The notes under the pieces are model-generated. The model was given only the letters and a program-made list of their open reading frames with translations, had not been told where the DNA came from and did no database searches. Both the position numbers and the translations under genes were made by a program. Positions 1-10,079 of a DNA stretch of 64,000 nt are shown piece after piece. Source of the stretch: Prorocentrum cordatum (lineage: Eukaryota > Sar > Dinophyceae > Prorocentrales > Prorocentraceae); the NCBI GenBank assembly GCA_963575745.1, contig CAUYUJ010006557.1, positions 387,501 through 451,500 of the forward strand, written 5' to 3'. How positions within the stretch are numbered: the first letter of the stretch is position 1; each line of letters opens with the position of its first letter.

Positions 1-165
1 TCGGGTCAGAGCGCTGGTCTCTGGCGGCCGTTCGGGACGATCCGGGCACACCCGGAAAGCCCTCGGCGAGGCGCGGCCGCGGGAACGCATCCCGAGGCTG
101 GAAAACCGCCGGGGACCGACGGAGACGTGCGATAGTCTCGAACCTCGAAAACCCTGAACTTCCGA
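1..165 (+). repeat. Dispersed repeat A, copy 1 (cut by window edge)
   Basis: A ~150-bp GC-rich block that recurs in the same orientation at 21640-21812 and 40048-40190. The three share a core running from the GTTCGGG(A/G)CGA motif, through CCCTCGGCGAGG, to a stretch ending in CGAA(C/A)C...GAAACC. No convincing reading frame is conserved between copies. Here and at 21.6 kb it precedes repeat B, so A and B may belong to one longer element. Confidence 0.6.
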
Positions 166-417
166 CGCCGCCCTGACCTTTCCCCTTGCCTCCCAAGTCC
201 TCCCTCTTATCCCTCACCCCCTGCCTGGCTCCTCCCCCCCCCACGCGCGCGCCACGGGGCGCGCGCGGGGGAGGCGACGAAGGCCGCTCGCGGGCACGCG
301 CGCGGGCGGCTGTGGGAAGAGGAGGAGGCAGAGAACGAGGTGGGGGAGCACCTCGGAAACCTCGCACCTCGGATCCCGCCCTGACGTTGCCACCTCGCGT
401 TGCCCTCTTCTGGGGGC
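166..417. other. GC-rich spacer, no gene seen
   Basis: Very CpG-rich DNA with runs of C and alternating CG. Frames are open only because stop codons are rare at this composition. It joins repeat A to repeat B. Confidence 0.5.
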
Positions 418-600
418 TACTGACCCAGTCAATCCAGTCCTGGGCCAGTCGAGCCTTGCAACATCCTGCAAGATCCGAAAGGATCCTGCACGCAAGCCAG
501 GTCAGAGCACCTCTGGCTCTGCAGGATCCTGCAAGATCCGGCGCTCTGACCGACCCCCGCTTGCACTGACCCCCGTCTCTTGAGCCCCGACCCCAGGCGC
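418..600 (+). repeat. Dispersed repeat B (GGATCCTGC-rich), copy 1
   Basis: About 180 bp containing several AGGATCCTGCA words and flanked by TGACCC(A/G)GGTCAATCC-like sequence. Clear copies lie at 21895-22115 and 32312-32530, with a scrap at 63830-63880. GCAGGATCCTGC is itself palindromic. All copies end in a CTGACC/CTGACCCCC-rich stretch. Confidence 0.7.
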
Positions 601-734
601 TCTGGCCGGAGCCGGGGGCCACCAGGCTCGGCCTCGACGGCGCGGTCTTGCAATCGGGGTGCCCAGCTGTGGCTCGAGGGTGAGCGCGACGGCCTGGGGC
701 TGGTCAGGACGAGGAAGATGTCATGATAGCTACG

Positions 735-950
735 GCGGGTTGGTGCGGCGTCGACGCGCGCCAAGGTTTTCGACACCGCGTCAAGCGTTCAACCTTGAAT
801 CGATGATCGCGGCCCCGATTGTTCAAGGCTGAATTCCGTCGGGTCCGTGGCGTTGCCGTGCCCATCGGTGCGCCCGCGTAGTTCTGTCGTGTCGAGTTCA
901 ACCTTGAACGCTTTCGCGGGTGTCGCGGGTGCGCCATCGCCGCACGGACT
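735..950 (+). repeat. Dispersed repeat V, copy 1
   Basis: Related to 12740-12945 and more weakly to 13135-13290. Shared words include GACACCGCGTC, the palindromic GTTCAACCTTGAA, GCGGCCCCGAT and TTCCGTCGGGTCC. No protein is supported. Confidence 0.6.
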
Positions 951-952
951 TA

Positions 953-1084
953 CCTTAGGTGGCTATGCGGCCAGGCATGGGAGCTTCCCGCAGTCGCAAG
1001 GACGCCTAGTTGTTGAAATGATCTGAAACAACTACCCTGAACAAATCTGTGTGTGGAGCAAAAGCGTCCTTGCTTGGCCACCTC
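953..1084. repeat. Small foldback
   Basis: GCAAGGACGC at 996-1005 is the exact reverse complement of 1064-1073, and AGGTGGC near 955 of GCCACCT near 1078. It is single copy here and lies next to the first MITE. Confidence 0.4.
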
Positions 1085-1138
1085 ATGATTGGACTGGCGC
1101 AGGACACTCTCCAGGATTTCCAATATATCTACGTAGCG

Positions 1139-1286
1139 TTAGGTCGGGCATGTCCCCCCATATTTGGGAGGGAAATAAAACATGTCAAACCGATTACAAA
1201 ATTATAGAAAAATAACAGAAGATTTGTCCCCAGACTATTTCTTGACTTTCTGATTTTTTTACTGTAGAGGGACATGCCCGATTTAA
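1139..1286. mobile_element. MITE family C, copy 1
   Basis: About 148 bp with inverted ends beginning GGTCGGGCATGTCCC and an AT-richer centre with no coding capacity. ACGTAGCG (1131-1138) and ACGCAGCG (1287-1294) flank it as a 7/8 direct repeat, a candidate target-site duplication. Four more copies lie at 2768, 11388, 20831 and 34320. Confidence 0.8.
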
Positions 1287-1494
1287 ACGCAGCGGCAATC
1301 GTTTCTGGAGCCATTGCGGAGCACTAGGGGATCGGGGAAATCTGGGCGAGTGCTCGATGATGACAGCCTGGATAAGACTGCGAACATCTTCGGACTGTGG
1401 CAGCCTTCTTGGCCGATGTCATGCAGGTGCTCTTGTTGCAGGAACCGCGAAGACCGACGGAGAGGGGGGGGCATAAGCCAAGTAACTACCGAAT

Positions 1495-1640
1495 TCTCCT
1501 CCTTCTCCTTCTGGTTGCTCTTTGTCCTCCTTCTCCTGTTTTATCCTCCACCTTTCTCCCTCCTCCAATCTCCCTCTTCCTCCCTCTTCCTGCTCCGCCT
1601 TCTCTATCCTCCCCCATCTCCTCCTCGCCTTCCTCCTGCT
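1495..1640 (+). repeat. CT-rich (TCC-like) low-complexity tract
   Basis: Nearly pure pyrimidine with CTCCTT/CTCCTC words. It makes long Leu/Pro/Ser frames on plus and Glu/Arg/Gly frames on minus, all attributable to the repeat. Confidence 0.85.
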
Positions 1641-1784
1641 CGATGCCATGCTTTGGTATGCTTTCCTCGTTCTGAGCCCGCTCCGTCGGCAATGCCGCCG
1701 CTGAAAAGCGAAGCTCGTCCTCGTCTTGCTGCTCCTGCTCCTGCTCCTCCCCTGGAACTGGGATCGCCTGCCATGAGGCTCAAC

Positions 1785-1930
1785 CTGCTCTTGCTCCGCT
1801 TCGTCAATTTTCTCTGGGCCGGGTCGTCCGGCACCAGGCCGTGCACGGCCACGAAGAGGCCGTCCACGAGCCTCTCGCGTGGGGGCGCGAGCGCTGGTGG
1901 AAAGAGCTCGTCCTCCCCCGCCCCTCCCAT
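1785..1930 (-). CDS. Candidate exon, unknown protein
   Basis: A 48-codon minus-strand segment with C or G at almost every third position, from an ATG at 1930 to an AG|GT donor after 1785. The peptide contains the stretches LVDGLFVAVHGLVPDD and KLTKRSKS and matches no family I recognise. The frame stays open upstream to about 2090, so the 5' boundary is uncertain. It could be an internal exon, a gene start, or a chance GC-rich frame. Confidence 0.3.
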
Positions 1931-2419
1931 GCCACGTCGCTGTACTGCACGGGTTGCGCGCAAGTCGCATGCATATGCGGTTAGTACTCGCAGCCGTCTG
2001 GAGCCCTCGCGACTGCGCCGGTGCATTCCTGCCAAGGCTGCAATCCACAGCTGGGCCGTTTCACTGCCATCACGCTGCTCTGAGAAATCAGGTCATCTCT
2101 GGGTTCTTCGCAGGCCACAAACGTTCTGCCCGATGTCGCCAGTGTCGTGGCTACCAGGTACGGCGGGGTCGACTTACTCAATCGGCTCTGCAACGCTGGT
2201 AATGGGCAAGTTGTTTTCATCGGCATGCTTACGTCATTCACTGACGATATTGCAAGAAAGCGGGATCTTGCCTCACAACCAAAAAAACGTAGATCCACCC
2301 GGCAATACAACTTCTTCACGGAACCGCTACGCATCGAGAATCGAATGCCGGGGCAAACAGAACAGACTGCGAGGCTCGTGCTCCAGCAACAGATGCCAAT
2401 GCTGAGCTCCTCGGTCCCA

Positions 2420-2600
2420 GCCGCAGTTCCAGTGGAGCTTTCGATTTCCAGCCTCCAAGGCTACAGTTGTACGTCCTGCTTCTTACTGCAATTTGTCACC
2501 GATCAGCGCGGGGGGGGGGGGGGGGAAAACCACCTTGGTTACAACAGCCTCCCTGAGGTTCTCAGAATTCCCCAGGGGGCCTGGGCCGCGTAAAACTATT
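2420..2600 (+). repeat. Dispersed repeat N, copy 1, with a G16 run
   Basis: Shares CAGTTCCAG, CTGCTTC(C/T)TACTG, AAACCACC(T/C)TGGTTA and CTCAGAATTCCC with 5316-5530, and more loosely with 25590-25895. A homopolymer of 16 G lies at 2510-2525. Confidence 0.6.
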
Positions 2601-3062
2601 AGACTTGCGTCCTCGGGGCCATGTTCCTTTCAGACCATACCAGATACGCACTCCCGAAGCTGGAATCTTTGGATCTTCCACTAGACTCTCGCCCCCGTGA
2701 CCGGATTGCCTTGTAAACAGGACGCCAGATTCCCGCCCCAGTTGCCAGATTCACGCAGGTTAGTCTTAGGTCGGGCCTGTCCCCCTACAGGGGGACTTTG
2801 GACGAAAAATAAAACATATCAAACAATGCGCAAAAGATGCATAGCCGTACTCAAAAAATAGTTCCCGGACTATTGTTTGACTAATTTTTGTCTATTCCTC
2901 CTGTAGGGGGACAGGCCCGACTTCAGGTTACTTACGCCAAACTCGTGCTCCCGAGGACGCGACCTCACAAGAACTACGCTCGGCTCGCGCTCCCTGAGCC
3001 GGAGTCATTGCAAATGGCGCTCGCGCTCCCGAGGTCCGAATCCATGATAAATCAGCCGGCCC
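2601..3062. repeat. Degenerate ~43-bp repeats interrupted by MITE C
   Basis: Words such as GCGCTCCCGAGG and CGTCCTCGGGGCCAT recur here and resemble the ~43-bp unit at 25905-26350. In both places such repeats follow repeat N, suggesting one larger compound repeat. MITE copy 2 lies inside. Confidence 0.35.
2768..2923. mobile_element. MITE family C, copy 2
   Basis: Starts AGGTCGGGCCTGTCCC and ends GGGACAGGCCCGACTT, with a ~110-bp AT-rich centre. CAGGTTA occurs at 2756-2762 and 2924-2930, an exact 7-bp direct repeat. The left copy is separated from the inverted end by five bases. Confidence 0.8.
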
Positions 3063-3440
3063 TTCGGCGCGTGTGAGGCGTCGTCTTCGCCGACGTCGCC
3101 ACCAGGCCCCAAGAAATTGAAGAACAAAGACAAGGACGGTCCTAAAGAAGTCGAAGTCGATTCCCTTCCGTTTTTCACGTCCCTGACGGGGGGGTACACA
3201 AGGGGATGGGGTGGGAGGTGGGGGGTTGGGTGTGGGGTCAAGGGTCAGAATGCCGCCCCCCCCCCAAATCCCAGCGGGTCTTGGGGGGGGTCACCAGCGG
3301 GGTTCCCAAGGAAGGTGCCGCCTGTTGTGGTGGGGGGGGGAGTCCCAGGTCAGAATACCACCCTGCAGTCCCCAAATCATCGATTCCCGAACAAAAATCC
3401 AGTGAAGACCGACGCTGCCGTTCGTTAGCGACTTCGCGAT
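3063..3440. other. No gene; G-run-rich DNA
   Basis: Contains clustered G runs (3186-3245, 3280-3350) that could form G-quadruplexes on the plus strand. The phrase GGTCAGAAT followed by C-rich sequence occurs twice. No coding segment seen. Confidence 0.4.
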
Positions 3441-3444
3441 GAAA

Positions 3445-3645
3445 TCCAGTACCGGTCGCGATCGGTCGCGATCGGTGGCGGATCGGTAGCGGATCGGTCG
3501 CGAAATGTCCCCGAGGGGTCGCGATCCGTAGTGATCTGTCGCGATCGGTAACGATCACATCGGTGTCGGTCGCGATCGGTCCCGATCGCAACCAACACTG
3601 ATCTGACAACGATCTGACGTCAGACCACTGTCAGATCGCAATGTT
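3445..3645. repeat. GATCGGT short repeats
   Basis: Many variants of GCGATCGGT, GGATCGGTAG and GATCTGTC, rich in GATC and CpG, in irregular tandem of about 9-18 bp. Confidence 0.7.
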
Positions 3646-3665
3646 TGTCGCGAAAGGGAGCACGG

Positions 3666-3794
3666 GTGCATCACCGTCATCAACCGCATCATCACCATCA
3701 CCATCACCTTCGCCATCAGCGCCATCAACACCATCAGCATCAACATCAGCAGCAGCATCATCAGCATCATCGTCATCATCGTCAACATCGTCAC

Positions 3795-3860
<66 letters not shown>

Positions 3861-4193
3861 TATCATGATCGTCATCACCGTCATCATCGTCATCATCATC
3901 AGCATATTCACCTTCAGCAGCATCAGCATCGTCGTCATCACCGCCACCATCAACACCATCGTCATCATCATCGGCATCATCGGCCTCATCGTCATCATCG
4001 TCATCATCGTCATCATCGACATCATCGTCATCATCGTCATCATCGTCATCAGCATCATCATCATCATCATCATCATCATCGCCTGCATCATCAGCTTCAT
4101 CATCATCAGCAGCAGCATCATCAATAGCATCATCATCCTCATCCTCATCCTCATCCTCACCCTCATCCTCATCCTCATCCTCATCCTCATCAC
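3666..4193. repeat. (TCA)n / (TGA)n microsatellite, ~530 bp
   Basis: A long imperfect CAT/TCA tract with CGT, CAG and CCT variants, ending in a (CATCCT)n section. It produces poly-His and poly-Ser frames on plus and poly-Asp and poly-Met frames on minus, none needing a coding explanation. Confidence 0.95.
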
Positions 4194-4730
4194 AAAGACC
4201 CAAGGGGTCCACGCCGCGGGCACGGGTCCCCCGAGGCGCCGGGGAGGCCACAGCGCGGGGAATGGGGACGCAGATGCATGACGTTGTTTCTCGGTGCTCC
4301 GAAGTCCCAGGGGGGGCGGCACTAGGTCAGCCCCCCTCCATCCTCCTTCCGCCCCCTCGCCCATTTGCCCTCGCCCATGTCGGCGCACCCCTCACACGGA
4401 TCGCGCGCACATGGGGAACGCTCAACGACTTTGTGTCCCTAGGTTTTTCCGTAACCATTTCGGCCCAAGGAGGTTCCTCGAGGCCCCCAAGATGCCCTTC
4501 CTTTCCCCTTTGCAGTATTGGGTGACGGGCCTCCATGCAGCGCAGAACGTGGCCAGAGTGGAGTGTCAGCCGCAACCATCGCTGGCGCTACAGCGAGGAG
4601 TCCCGCACCTTCACTTTGGAGTGGAGTCCGTGGTACTACCTACGACCAGTACTATGACAAGGACACGAACACCTACGACTGGGTGATCTGGTACTGCGAG
4701 GGCGTGCGATCTACAGAGGTTGAGCTGATT
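4194..4730. other. No gene recognised
   Basis: Unique-looking, moderately GC-rich DNA with no conserved protein frame or repeat I can support. Confidence 0.3.
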
Positions 4731-4931
4731 CTAGCTCATTAACTCCTCCAGCGCCAATTCTTCCAGCTCCTCCAACTCTTCCTGCTCCCGTCCTTGCACC
4801 AGCTCTTCCAACTCTGCTAGCTCTTCCAGCTCCAACTCTTCCAAGCCCCTTTTGACGGCCAGCTCCAGCGTTCCCAGGCGTCTTTTCGCTTCGCGGCATC
4901 TTTCAGGCCGACACAGGCCGCGCGAAGCCCT
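4731..4931 (-). CDS. Candidate terminal exon: Leu/Glu-rich coiled-coil tail
   Basis: Minus strand: after a TCTAG acceptor, an open frame of 66 codons ends at TAG (4731-4733). Roughly the last 38 residues are built from E, L and A in patterns such as LEELELEELAELEELV, with hydrophobic spacing typical of a coiled coil or charged helix. It has no ATG near its start, so it would be a 3' exon. It starts in phase 0, compatible with the exon at 24443-24544, but nothing else links them. The underlying CTCTTCCAGCTCC-like sequence is low-complexity, so it may be a repeat rather than a gene. Confidence 0.3.
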   Translation of the reverse strand, partial: RASRGLCRPERCREAKRRLGTLELAVKRGLEELELEELAELEELVQGREQEELEELEELALEELMS

Positions 4932-5009
4932 CTAGAAGTGGCAGTGACCGTGTCCCACGAAGCCGCCCCAGCATCAACATATGGTTGTGGTTGTGATGGC
5001 GATGGTACG

Positions 5010-5180
5010 TACGATGGTGATGACGATGATGATGGTGGTAGTGATGACGACGACGACGATGATGATGATGGTGATGATGCAAAAATGATGATGATGTTGA
5101 TGGTGGTGGTGGTGGTGGTGGTGGTGATGATGATGATGATGATGATGATGAGGCTGGTGATGATGGTGATGTGGGTTTGG
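5010..5180. repeat. (GAT)n/(GGT)n microsatellite
   Basis: Imperfect GATGAT and GGTGGT tract with GAC variants. Confidence 0.9.
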
Positions 5181-5315
5181 ATTGTGGCAGCGACGACGGT
5201 GCCAACGGCGCGGAACGCGAGGAGAAAAGGAGGGGCCCGATCATTGGATACTGGAGCTTTCCGGTCGCGACATCGATTTGGAGTGCCGATCGGCCGCTAC
5301 GGATCGCGACCGGGT

Positions 5316-5530
5316 GTCCAATCCGCCGGCCCCCTTGCGGGGCCATCATGCTGCGAGGATTAAGCTCGCTGCTCCCTGCACCAGTTCCAGCTTCCAGTTT
5401 CCATTGTTACAATACTGTTTTCTGCTTCCTACTGTAAATTATTACTGTCCGCGCAAGGGTTGGGAGCCGAAAACCACCCTGGTTAGTGTCCCCCGGGCGG
5501 GTTCTCAGAATTCCCGGGGGGTAAAATTAA
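5316..5530 (+). repeat. Dispersed repeat N, copy 2
   Basis: Begins CCGGCCCCCTTGCGGGGCC, a small hairpin-forming motif shared with 25590, then CAGTTCCAG, CTGCTTCCTACTGTAAATT and CTCAGAATTCCC. It runs straight into the 73-bp satellite. Confidence 0.65.
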
Positions 5531-6130
5531 CACCCCTCACGCAGATCGCAGGGTCAGGTCCAAAAACAGAAAGGATTTGCCACATTTCTCAAATTCGGTG
5601 GCACCCCTCACGCAGATCGGCGGGGTCAGGGTCCAAAAACATTGGAGATTTGCCACATTTCTGAAATTCGGTGACGCCCCTCGCACAGATCGGTGGGGTC
5701 AGGGTCCAAAAACACCGGGGATTTGCCACATTTCCGAAATTCGGTGGCACCCCTCACACAGATCGGCGGGGTCAGGATCTACAAAAACACATGGGATTTG
5801 CTACATTCCTGAAATTCGGTGGCGCCCCTCAAACGGATCGGCGGGGTCAGGGTCCAAAAACACCGGGGATTTGCTACATTTCTGAAATTCGGTGGCACCC
5901 CTCAAGCAGATCGGCTGGGTCAGGGTCCAATAACACAAAGAATTTGCGGCATGTTTAAAACTCGGTGGCACCCCTCACGCAGATCGGCGGGGTCAGGGTC
6001 CAAAAACATAAAGAATTCGCCGCGCTTCTGAAATTTCTGGGCACCAATCACGCAGATCGGCGGGTCAGGGTCCAAAAACATTTGGAATTTCCGAAATTTC
6101 TGAAATTCGGAGGCACCCCTCACGCAAATC
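5530..6130 (+). repeat. 73-bp satellite, block 1 (about 8 copies)
   Basis: Units begin GCACCCCTCACGCAGATCGG and end TTTCTGAAATTCGGTG. Unit starts at 5601, 5674, 5747, 5822, 5895, 5968, 6041 and 6113 give a period of 73 bp with small indels. Since 73 is not a multiple of 3, all three frames are sampled. Confidence 0.95.
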
Positions 6131-7370
6131 TGTGGCCCGATTCGAGCCGGAGCGCTCCGGGAGCGGCCCGACGAGCACTCCGCGCGAACTGGCACGAGAG
6201 GGCCGCCCGAAATTGGGCCGGGGGAACGTACCGGAGCCCAAACCATATTAAATAATAAAGAAAATGTATGTCGGGAGCCGTGTTTGTGGAGCCACTGACA
6301 TGTGCAGGGTCGGCCAGAATCTGCCAGATTTGCCCGGATCGACAACGGCGTCGGCAGGCCCGAAATCCAAGCCCAGGCGCTCCCAGGCGCTCCCAGGCGC
6401 GCCCGAGCGCTCCGTGCGAGCCGGAGGGCCCCTGGAGCGGTCCGACGAACACTCCGTGCGAGCTGGCACGAGCGGGCCGCCCGAAACTGGGCCGGGACGT
6501 ACCGGAGCCCAAAACCATAAGAAAATATGCAGTGGAAGCCGTTTTTGTGGAGCCACTGACATTGTGCCGGGTCGGCCAGAATATGCCAGATTTGCCAGAC
6601 TCGAGCGCGGCGTCGGCAGGCCCGAAATCCAAGCCCAGGCGCTCCCGGGCGCTCCCAGGCGCGCCCAACCGCACCGTGCGAGCCGGAGCGCCCCCGGAGA
6701 GGCCCGACGAGCACTCCGTGCGAGCTGGCACGAGCGGGCCGCCAGAAATTTGGCCAGGGACGTGCCGGAGCCCAAAACCATATTAAATAATAAAGAACAT
6801 GTGTGTTGGGAGCCGTTTTTGTGGAGCCACGTTTTTGTGGAGCCACTGACATTTTGCTGGGTCGGCCAGAATCTGCCAGATGTGCCAGGACTCGAGCGCG
6901 GCGTCGGCAGGCCCGAAATCCAAGCCCAGGCGCTCCCAGGCGCTCCCAGGCGCGCCCAACCGCACCGTGCGAGCCGGAGCGCCCCCAGAGCGGCCCGACG
7001 AGCACTCCGTGCGAGCTGGCACGAGCGGGCCACCAGAAATTGGGCCGGGACGAACCGGAGGCCAAAACCGTATCAAATCATACAGAAAATGTGTATTGGG
7101 AGCCGTTTTTTGTGGAACCACTGACATTTTGCCGGGTCGGCGAGAATCTGCCAGATTCGCCAGGATCGAGCGCGGCGTCGGCAGGCCCGAAATCCAAGCC
7201 CAGGCGCTCCCAGGCGCGCCCAAGCGCTTCCAAGCGCTCGGCCTGCGAGCAGGAGCGCCCCCGGAGCGGCCCGACGAGCATTCCGTGGGGGCCTGCACGA
7301 ACGGGGGCGCTTCCGGAGCGGCCCGACGCGAGCGGGAGCGCTTCTGCAGCGGCCAGACAAGGCGCTCCAA
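6131..7370 (+). repeat. ~270-bp tandem repeat (4 full copies plus part)
   Basis: CTGACAT-start points at about 6294, 6555, 6845 and 7122 give units of 260-290 bp. Each contains GGCCCGAAATCCAAGCCCAG, GCACTCCGTGCGAGCTGGCA and, near the end, an AT-rich AAAACCATATTAAATAATAA-type segment. It lies between two blocks of the 73-bp satellite. Confidence 0.9.
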
Positions 7371-7600
7371 GGATTTGCCACATTTCTGAAATTCGGTGGC
7401 ACCCCTCACGCAGATCGGCGGGATCAGGGTCCAAAAACACAGAGGATTTGCCACATTTCTGAAATTCGGTGGCACCCATCACGCAGATCCGTCGGGTCAG
7501 GGTCCACAAATATAAGGGATTTGCCACACGTCTGAAATTCGGAGGCATCCCTCACGCAGATCGGCGGGGTCAAGGTCGAAAAACAAATACGTCCCGACAC
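7371..7600 (+). repeat. 73-bp satellite, block 2 (about 3 copies)
   Basis: Same unit as 5530-6130, starting about 7397, 7470 and 7543. The two blocks bracket the ~270-bp tandem. Confidence 0.9.
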
Positions 7601-7619
7601 TGCTTCACGGCAAAGCCAA

Positions 7620-7720
7620 AGCCTCATGACTTCGCTCTTCCATGGCCCATTCTCCGAGAGAGGGGGCCGGCGGCAGGGGGCGAAGCCCTTACGGATAATA
7701 TGGCAGAGGATACGGGGGGG
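7620..7720 (+). repeat. Dispersed repeat M, copy 1
   Basis: Shares CATTCT--GAGAGGGGGCC, GCGGCAGGGG and CCCTTACGGATAA with 26360-26480. Confidence 0.5.
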
Positions 7721-8110
7721 GAGTGACAGGGAGGAAGCTGATGAGGTGCTTGCGGCGCTCGCATCGTCTAGCCGCTTGGGCCCAACAATTCCCCACCCCC
7801 TTGAACGAACAGAGACCGCCCCCCCAGCCGAGATGGCGCCCCCTCCCCTTCCCCCCGCGGGGGGGCTGCGCCGCTTGCGGCTGGCGCGCCGGGGGAAGCG
7901 TTTCTGGCCCACGTTGAGGAGGAGAGGGTGCGGTGTTTGTTCGTTTTGGGGCAAGACCGCTTCCTCAACGACGACCACGCCGCGCATGGGCCGTCCTTGG
8001 CGGCCTGGTACCGCTAATGGCCGACTTCAAGACGCGCCCAACCCAAGCCCCCTACTGTACTTGCCCCCATGACTCTCCCCCCTGCCCCGGTGCGCACGCG
8101 CCCCCCCTAG
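7721..8110. other. No gene recognised
   Basis: GC-rich unique sequence. Open frames exist on both strands but none resembles a known protein. Confidence 0.3.
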
Positions 8111-8505
8111 GTGGAGGCGATGCTTCGGGCGAGCGCCGGCAGCGACCTCCCCTTCGTCACGCTCCGCGCGGCGTGCGAGGTGGTGCGGGCCGAGAACCGC
8201 TCGGCCGAGAACCTCTGGGCCGAGAACCTCAGGGCCGACAACCGCTGGGCCGAGAACATACGGGCCGAGAACCTATGGGCCGAGAACCCGTGGGCCGAGA
8301 ACTAATGGGCCGAGAACCCCTGGGCCGAGAACTAATGGGCCGAGAACCTCTGGGCCGAGAGTCTATGGGCCGATAACTTATGGGCCGAGAACCACTGGGC
8401 CGAGAACATGTTGTCTGATAACCTATGGGACGATAACCTCTGGGCCGAGAACCGATGGGCCGATAACCTATGGGTCGAGAACATATGGCCGAGAACCTAT
8501 GGGCC
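8111..8505 (+). pseudogene. Pentapeptide-coding 15-bp tandem repeat, broken frame
   Basis: From an ATG at 8111 the frame reads about 25 ordinary residues, then a run of A-(E/D)-N-x-W pentapeptides made by a 15-bp repeat (about 21 units, 8189-8505). Units differ mainly by GAG/GAT and by changes at the fourth residue, keeping A-E/D-N and W, which hints at past selection in this frame. Two units carry TAA, the first at 8303-8305, after which the same frame continues for over a dozen more repeats. The motif recalls pentapeptide-repeat proteins (A-D/N-L-x-x) without matching them exactly. It may equally be a young satellite with an open frame by chance. Confidence 0.45.
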
Positions 8506-8916
8506 AACAAACGAACATACTGCTGCAAGCGCGGTGGCGGACTTTTCTGGAACCAGCTAACATGATCTCTCGGTTCATTCACGAGGACATGAATTCGTTC
8601 GTGTCCGCCTGGCATCCCATGCGCCTCAGGAGTGTGAAATTTGGCAGAGCATGGCGCTGGAATTTGCGCTCGTGCTGAAGTCGCACAAAGTGTCTCTTGT
8701 GAGAGGTGGCTGAACTTCTGATGACCAGCTCGGATACTCCTAGGCGCATAGCGTCCGATGGCTCATTCGAACCATGTTCACGTGCGCCTGACGGGCGAAC
8801 GACATTTTCAAGTTGCGCCTGCGCAGCTCGACGCCGTGGCAAATGCTCCCCGGCCCCGATTTCAGTCGGTACTGCCATCCAGCTGCCTGCGGCAGACCCC
8901 GCCGCCGCAGCAGGCG
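8506..8916. other. Unique segment, weak minus-strand frame
   Basis: A minus-strand frame runs from about 8890 to a stop at 8579 and has ordinary-looking protein composition, but no family match or splice context that I can support. It lies between two tandem arrays. Confidence 0.25.
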
Positions 8917-9511
8917 CGAGCCCATCGGGACACAGCGCAGCCGACGCGCAGACGCGAGCCCATCGGAACACAGCGCAGCCGATGCGCAAGCGCGCAGAAG
9001 CTGTGTTCTGATGGGCGGGCTCGCGCCTGCGCGTCAGCTGCGCTGTGCTCCCTTGGGCTCTCGCCTGCGCGTCGGCTGCGCTGTGTTCCCATGGGCTCGC
9101 GCCTGCGCGGTGGCTGCGCTTTGTTTCCGATGGCTTTTGAGCTTTGTTCCGTAGAGGTCGCCGGCCCACTGGGAGGAGCTGACCCATGCCATCGGAACAA
9201 AGCGCAGCCAACGCGCAGGCGCGAGCCCATCGGAACACAGCGCAGCCGACGCGCAGGCTCGAGCCCATCGGAACGCAGCGCAGAACAAAGCGCAACGGCC
9301 ATCGGAACAAAGCGAAGCCAACGCGCAGGCGCGAGCCCATCGGAACACAGCGCAGCCGACGCGCAGGCGCGAGCCCGTCGAAACACAGCGCAGCCGACGC
9401 GCAAGCGCGCAGAAGCTGTTCCAATGGGCTCGCGCCTGCGCGTCGGCTGCGCTGTGTTCCCATGGGTTCGCGCCTGCGCGTCGGCTGCGCTGCGTTCCGA
9501 TGGCCTACAAG
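8917..9511. repeat. 38-bp repeats in alternating orientation
   Basis: The unit GCGAGCCCATCGGAACACAG plus CGCAGCCGACGCGCAGGC repeats directly at about 8917-9000 and 9190-9415. It appears inverted at about 9005-9125 and 9420-9510. The result is two large potential hairpins side by side. Confidence 0.9.
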
Positions 9512-9573
9512 AAACACGGAAGAATTCTGACCCGCGGCAACAGGGGAGCACGCTGACGCGCCCACTCCGCGCA

Positions 9574-9790
9574 GGCTCGGTGGTGGACTCCGACTCCGAC
9601 TCCGACGACGATTCCGACTCCGACGACGTCCTTCGACGACAACTCCGACTCCGACTTAGTCGACTACGACAACGGCGACGACAACGACGACTCCGACTCC
9701 GACAACGACGACGGCGACGACAACTCCGACTCCGACGACGACGCCTCCGACTCCCGATGACGATGATGACGATGGTGATGAGTGATCCAG
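9574..9790. repeat. (GACTCC)n/(GAC)n tract
   Basis: Imperfect CGACTC/CGACGA repeat giving Asp-Ser runs on plus. Confidence 0.9.
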
Positions 9791-10079
9791 TCAGGGCGTT
9801 GACCTAAGGAACCCTGAATAAGGAACGAGGCCCCTTTCATCCACAAATTAACTTTCGATCTCCCATCAACCACCTACGGAAAACTGAAGGCAAACTGTAT
9901 AACAATCAAGGACCACCGAGCCCCTCCCCAACGAAAAGGGTTCCTTCGTCAGCGCCCCGACTGTATGGTGACGACGGACTGCCCAAAAGGTGCCCACACT
10001 CTGAAGATAACAGCAGCATCTGCTCTGGCCCAATCCCGCGAGTATTGCGTCCCTTGCCACTAGACCGAGTTGCACAGGT

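Noticed and set aside
1765-1790. Second DinoSL-like word (GCCATGAGGCTCAAC)
   Set aside because: Needs an internal gap and lies inside a GC-biased frame with no retrogene boundary; likely chance.
3631-4388. Asp-rich and Met-rich minus proteins
   Set aside because: Direct translation of the (TGA)n microsatellite.
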